7,496 nucleotides of DNA from Omnitrophica WOR_2 bacterium RIFCSPHIGHO2_02_FULL_52_10. Lineage in GTDB: Bacteria; Omnitrophota; Gorgyraeia; Zapsychrales; Zapsychraceae. This document shows positions 4,715 through 7,496 of this stretch, piece by piece (position 1 is the stretch's first letter; each line of letters begins with the position of its first letter). The notes below the pieces were generated by a model that was given only the letters and a program-made list of their open reading frames with translations, had not been told where the DNA came from and ran no database searches. Where the stretch lies: positions 1 through 7,496 of the forward strand of contig MHGR01000043.1 of assembly GCA_001805655.1 (NCBI GenBank), given 5' to 3'. Made by a program: the position numbers and the translations under genes.

Positions 4715-5272
4715 ATGAACTATTTTTCGCATGAAAAAGCATTGGTGGACCGCGACGCCCGTATCGGCGAAGGGACAAGAATCTGGGCGTTCACGAACAT
4801 CCAAGCCGGGGCGGTGATCGGCAGCCGGTGCAATATCTGCGACGGCAGCTTTGTCGAAAAAGGGGCGGTGGTCGGCAACCGGGTGACCATCAAACATCAT
4901 GTGGCGGTGTTTGACGGGGTGACGATCGAAGACGATGTCTTTGTCGGGTCCAATGTCGCCTTTATCAATGACCGGTATCCGCGCAGCTACCGCGAAAACG
5001 GCTGGAAGCTGGAAAAGACCGTCATCCGCAAGGGGGCGACCATCGGCAGCAACAGCAGCATCCTTTGCGGGATCACCGTCGGCGCTTATGTGGTCATCGG
5101 AGCCGGGAGTGTCGTGACCAAAGATGTTCCGGCGCAGGCCATCGTCTGCGGCAACCCGGGAACGATCCGGGGCCATGCCTGTCTCTGCGGACAAAGGTTA
5201 AACAAGCAATTCAAGTGCGCGTGCGGAAGGAAGTTTTCGGCCGGCAAACACGGATTGGAATTAGATGAATAA
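4715..5272 (+). CDS. Hexapeptide-repeat N-acetyltransferase (WbpD/WlbB-like)
   Basis: This is a 185-residue left-handed beta-helix acyltransferase. Hexapeptide-type repeats run from about residue 12 to 137 (for example A-R-I-G-E-G, A-V-I-G-S-R, A-V-V-G-N-R, A-T-I-G-S-N, Y-V-V-I-G-A-G-S-V-V). The N-D-R-Y-P-R-S insert at 85-91 is characteristic of enzymes that acetylate the 3-amino group of UDP-amino-sugar uronates (WbpD, WlbB). It is followed by C-G-N-P-G (145-149), the usual end of the helix. A C-terminal tail has C-L-C-G at 156-159 and C-A-C-G at 168-171, which looks like a small zinc-ribbon. The ATG at 4715 (TAAGGA at 4705-4710) gives the family-like start M-N-Y-F-S-H; extending upstream would overlap the dehydrogenase. 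Its end overlaps the next gene by 8 bp. It probably acts in the cytoplasm on a nucleotide sugar for a surface polysaccharide. Confidence 0.9.
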   Translation: MNYFSHEKALVDRDARIGEGTRIWAFTNIQAGAVIGSRCNICDGSFVEKGAVVGNRVTIKHHVAVFDGVTIEDDVFVGSNVAFINDRYPRSYRENGWKLEKTVIRKGATIGSNSSILCGITVGAYVVIGAGSVVTKDVPAQAIVCGNPGTIRGHACLCGQRLNKQFKCACGRKFSAGKHGLELDE

Positions 5273-6014
5273 GGTTCTGGTTTGTCCGGTCGCCTTTAAT
5301 GAAAAAACCAAGATTCGGGATGTCATTGAACGCTATTTGAAAAGCGGGGTGTGTCCGCGGACGGATTGTCTTGTGGTCGACGATGCCTCGGATGACGGGA
5401 CCACGGAAGTCATTCAGGAATATGCCGCGCGGGGTGTGCAGCTGGTCAAACACGACCGCCGCCGGGGAACGGGGGCCGCTATAAGGACGGCTATTAAGTT
5501 TGCGCGGCGCAAAGGATATGAAGTCCTGGTCATTATGGCCGGGAACAACAAGGACAACCCGGATGAAATCCCGAGGCTGCTGGAACCGCTCCAAAGCGGC
5601 GGCTATGATTTTGTCCAGGGCTCCCGGTATAAGAAATCCCGGGGCGCCGCCGGGCCCGCCTCGATTTGCGGCGACATGCCCTTTTACCGGAAGATTGCCA
5701 CGAGAATCCATCCCTGGCTGATGTCCCGGATGACCGGGACCAGGATTACGGACAGCACCAACGGATTCCGGGCGATGCGCCTTTCCATCTTTGACGACGA
5801 AAGGATCGACATTGACCAGACATGGCTCGATCAGTATGAACTGGAGCCGTATTTGGTGTATAAGGCCATCACGCTCGGATATAAATTTACCGAAGTCCCG
5901 GTCAGCAAAATCTACCCACCGAGGAGATTCGGCTATACAAAAATGCGTCCCGTGACCGGCTGGTGGAGCATTTTACGGCCGCTGGTGCTTTTGGGGCTTG
6001 GCTTAAAAAAGTAA
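5265..6014 (+). CDS. Family 2 glycosyltransferase (DPM1-like)
   Basis: This is a 249-residue GT-A-fold glycosyltransferase. C-P-V-A-F-N-E at residues 7-13 and V-V-D-D-A-S-D-D-G-T at 37-46 bind the nucleotide sugar. G-T-G-A-A-I-R-T-A-I (68-77) is the usual helix after it, and Q-G-S-R-Y (118-122) and T-D-S-T-N-G-F-R-A (162-170) match polyprenyl-phosphate-sugar synthase-like members. In place of the common D-x-D segment it reads M-A-G-N-N-K-D-N-P-D-E-I (91-102). The C-terminus ends in a moderately hydrophobic stretch (W-W-S-I-L-R-P-L-V-L-L-G-L) that may touch the membrane. The start codon lies inside the end of the acetyltransferase gene (8-bp overlap), suggesting translational coupling. It probably transfers a sugar to a lipid carrier or polysaccharide; donor and acceptor cannot be read from the sequence. 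Confidence 0.9.
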   Translation: MNKVLVCPVAFNEKTKIRDVIERYLKSGVCPRTDCLVVDDASDDGTTEVIQEYAARGVQLVKHDRRRGTGAAIRTAIKFARRKGYEVLVIMAGNNKDNPDEIPRLLEPLQSGGYDFVQGSRYKKSRGAAGPASICGDMPFYRKIATRIHPWLMSRMTGTRITDSTNGFRAMRLSIFDDERIDIDQTWLDQYELEPYLVYKAITLGYKFTEVPVSKIYPPRRFGYTKMRPVTGWWSILRPLVLLGLGLKK

Positions 6015-6040
6015 AACCGACCCGCAAGACGGGGCCGGTT
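6015..6040. terminator. Stem-loop directly after the glycosyltransferase gene
   Basis: AACCG (6015-6019) pairs with CGGTT (6036-6040) and CCCG (6021-6024) with CGGG (6030-6033), around a CAAGA loop with a small internal loop. It begins at the base after the stop codon. On the + strand no T-run follows. Read on the minus strand, the stem is followed by a T-rich stretch (the A-rich 6005-6014), so it looks more like a minus-strand intrinsic terminator, or a stem that ends the sugar cluster by another route. Confidence 0.4.
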
Positions 6041-6070
6041 ACATAAAATACATAACCAAAGGAAAAGTCG

Positions 6071-6331
6071 ATGATGAACAAGATTCTGGTGTTGATGTGC
6101 GCCCTCATGCTGTCCGGGTGCGCCTATGGAAGGGATTACCTGGAAAATCCCGAGAAGTTCATCCGTGATCCGCATTTCACGGAATATAAAAATAAACGGG
6201 ATGCCCTGGAAAGCTCGTATTTGCGCAAGGAAATCACATATGCGGAATATATCGAGCAGAGGGACAGGCTGGATGATAAATACGACCAGGAAGTCCAAAA
6301 ACGCACGTCCGTGATCATGTCGAACGAATAA
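6071..6331 (+). CDS. Small predicted lipoprotein of unknown function
   Basis: This is an 86-residue protein with a short signal peptide (M-M-N-K, then a hydrophobic run) and a good lipobox L-S-G-C with the lipid-accepting cysteine at residue 17. The mature part (about 70 residues) is highly charged and probably helical, with E-Y-K-N-K-R-D-A-L-E and a Y-A-E-Y-I-E-Q-R-D-R-L-D-D-K-Y pattern that resembles short SHOCT-like helical segments. AAAGGA (6058-6063) sits 7 nt before the ATG. The residue after the cysteine is alanine, not aspartate, so export to the outer membrane is plausible under the rule known for E. coli. Its small size and lack of a family motif prevent a functional call. It stands between the sugar cluster and the methyltransferase gene, with its own ribosome-binding site. 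Confidence 0.82.
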   Translation: MMNKILVLMCALMLSGCAYGRDYLENPEKFIRDPHFTEYKNKRDALESSYLRKEITYAEYIEQRDRLDDKYDQEVQKRTSVIMSNE

Positions 6332-6391
6332 TCCGTGTGGTGACCTCTTTTCGCGCCACGCCATCACAGGGACTTTCTTAAAGACGGAACT

Positions 6392-7123
6392 ATGAAACTT
6401 TACGGAAAAAACGCGGTCATCGAACGCCTGCGGTCCAATCCCAAGAGCATAAAGAAAATCTACCTTCAGGAAGGGTTTCAAGGGACCTTGAACATTCACA
6501 AAAGGGCCCGGCAATGGGGGATTCCGGTTTTTCCCGTGCCGCAGTCCAAAATGATGAAAATCGGCAGGGATAAGAATGCCCAGGGAATCTTGATGGAGGT
6601 GGAGGATTTTGCCTATGTCCCTTTTGAGGATTTGCTGGATACCGCGCTGGATAAAAACCGCTGCCCGGTTTTTCTTGACGGGGTCCAGGACCCCCAGAAT
6701 CTTGGCGCGATCATGCGCAGCCTTGCCTGTCTGGGCAAATTTTCCATCGTGCTGCCCACGCATGATTCCACCGGCGTGACGGAGACGGTTTTGCGCGTGG
6801 CATCCGGAGGAGACAATTATGTCCCCGTCGCCAGGGTCAACAATTTGGGGAACGCGATCGAACGGGCCCGGCAACGGGGTTTTCAAGCCGTGGGGGCGGT
6901 GGTCAAGGGCGGGGAGAATATCAGCGAAGCCCGGCTGTCTTTTCCGTTGGCCTTGGTCATCGGGTCCGAGCAAAAGGGGATCCGGGAGGTCACCCTTAAG
7001 CGCCTGGACACGCAGCTTTCCATCCCGATGGCCTGCGACACGCTGTCGTTCAATGTCGCCCATGCCGCTGCGGTATTTTGCTATGAAATCACAAAACAGA
7101 AAAAAGAGCGCCAAAAAAAATAA
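6392..7123 (+). CDS. rlmB: TrmH/SpoU-family RNA 2'-O-methyltransferase, RlmB-like
   Basis: This 243-residue SAM-dependent enzyme is predicted to methylate a ribose 2'-OH in RNA; E. coli RlmB modifies G2251 in the 23S rRNA P-loop. The N-terminal RNA-binding domain begins with G-K-N-A-V-I-E-R-L-R (5-14) and ends near K-N-A-Q-G-I (61-66). The knotted SPOUT domain has motif 1 L-D-G-V-Q-D-P-Q-N-L-G-A-I-M-R-S (95-110) with Asn103 and Arg109. Motif 2 is V-I-G-S-E-Q-K-G-I-R (189-198), and motif 3 is I-P-M-A-C-D-T-L-S-F-N-V-A-H-A (211-225) with the conserved Asn221. A-S-G-G-D-N-Y-V-P-V-A-R-V-N-N-L fits the RlmB A-S-G-A-A-x-x-V-P-V-A-R pattern with small changes. The C-terminus is lysine-rich and overlaps the next gene by 41 bp. 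RlmB is favoured over TrmH or TrmL by the N-terminal domain; exact target specificity is not proven. Confidence 0.88.
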   Translation: MKLYGKNAVIERLRSNPKSIKKIYLQEGFQGTLNIHKRARQWGIPVFPVPQSKMMKIGRDKNAQGILMEVEDFAYVPFEDLLDTALDKNRCPVFLDGVQDPQNLGAIMRSLACLGKFSIVLPTHDSTGVTETVLRVASGGDNYVPVARVNNLGNAIERARQRGFQAVGAVVKGGENISEARLSFPLALVIGSEQKGIREVTLKRLDTQLSIPMACDTLSFNVAHAAAVFCYEITKQKKERQKK

Positions 7124-7496
7124 GCCCGCCCATGCCAGCGCCGTGAATTTCTTCGCGGAAACCGGCCTGTTGAAGAAGATCAAGCGCAGCGGGTGGTGGG
7201 TGGCCGGCATCAAGGACCCCGAGAGCGTGGCGGAGCATTCTTTCCGGTGCGCGGTCATCGGCTACTATATGGCGCATTGCGAGCAGGCCGATCCCTGCAA
7301 AGTGATGTCCATGGCCCTGTTCAATGACATCCATGAGGCGCGCATCAACGACCTGCACAAAATGGGCCATTATTATATTGATTTTAAGGACGCGGAAAAA
7401 AAGGTGTTCAAAGACCAGGTGGCCGGCCTTCCGCTGGATGTCAAAAGCGCGTTGACCCGCCTGCGCGAGGAATATGACGGGCAGGCGACCAAAGAG
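7083..7496 (+). CDS. HD-domain phosphohydrolase (YfbR-like), 3'-truncated
   Basis: The first 138 codons of an HD-superfamily hydrolase; the gene runs off the right edge. After a basic N-terminal tail (about residues 1-18), the HD domain shows D-P-E-S-V-A-E-H-S at 45-53 (His52 is the first metal ligand). It then has F-N-D-I-H-E-A-R-I-N-D-L-H at 80-92, with Asp82 and Glu85 in the positions of the YfbR metal aspartate and catalytic glutamate. The usual histidine of the H-D pair is asparagine (Asn81). YfbR-type members are 5'-deoxynucleotidases, but related HD proteins have other substrates. The ATG at 7083 lies inside rlmB and lacks a clear Shine-Dalgarno sequence, so translational coupling is likely; a GTG at 7143 is a weaker alternative start. 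Confidence 0.82.
   Translation, partial: MKSQNRKKSAKKNKPAHASAVNFFAETGLLKKIKRSGWWVAGIKDPESVAEHSFRCAVIGYYMAHCEQADPCKVMSMALFNDIHEARINDLHKMGHYYIDFKDAEKKVFKDQVAGLPLDVKSALTRLREEYDGQATKE

Noticed and set aside
5933..7258. 441-codon open frame on the minus strand across the lipoprotein, rlmB and HD genes
   Set aside because: It runs antisense to three well-supported genes with clear motifs, its translation shows no recognisable domain, and it is rich in His/Pro/Arg as expected for an antisense shadow of GC-biased codons.

Overview
The window reads as a chromosomal segment of a diderm (Gram-negative-type) bacterium, about 55% GC by eye. A Mla/MCE lipid-transport protein and a small lipoprotein support an outer membrane. 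The mix of genes would fit an uncultivated lineage such as Omnitrophota, but that placement is an impression and is not proven by the sequence. All convincing genes lie on the + strand, and no gene-free stretch exceeds 300 bases.

Layout. Positions 1-571 hold the 3' part of an MCE/MlaD-type gene whose 5' end is cut off, headed by a suspicious 73-bp tandem duplication at the very edge. Next come an MscS-type mechanosensitive channel (672-1751), a YggT-family membrane protein (1787-2080), a YbaB/EbfC nucleoid protein (2162-2452) and a 77-residue protein of unknown function (2523-2756). A 408-bp AT-rich element at 2753-3160 then interrupts the GC-richer housekeeping genes. After it come greA (3172-3645) and a three-gene surface-sugar cluster: Gfo/Idh/MocA dehydrogenase, hexapeptide N-acetyltransferase and family-2 glycosyltransferase (3678-6014). 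The window ends with a small lipoprotein (6071-6331), an RlmB-like rRNA 2'-O-methyltransferase (6392-7123) and an HD-domain phosphohydrolase that runs off the right edge (7083-7496).

The most interesting item is the element at 2753-3160. It carries one small GIY-YIG nuclease gene (85 aa, about 33% GC by hand count) between two inverted ends. Each end consists of a complex hairpin, then a C-run/ACCAC/T-run spacer that abuts the nuclease start codon on one side and its stop codon on the other. The two hairpins differ in sequence but have the same architecture: 6 bp, GA/GA internal loop, 4 bp, 3'-side bulge, 10 bp, GA/GAA internal loop, 2 bp, GNNA loop. I count ten paired positions where both partners changed together. 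This looks like a selfish element whose terminal hairpins are under structural selection, comparable in logic to REP/RAYT systems but with a GIY-YIG nuclease. I know no established name for it; whether it has been described could not be checked here.

How the genes fit together: the sugar cluster has tight junctions (20-bp gap, then 8-bp overlap) and probably forms one transcript for making and transferring a modified amino-sugar acid. The last two genes overlap by 41 bp and are probably coupled. The genes before the element are housekeeping or envelope genes with short spacers.
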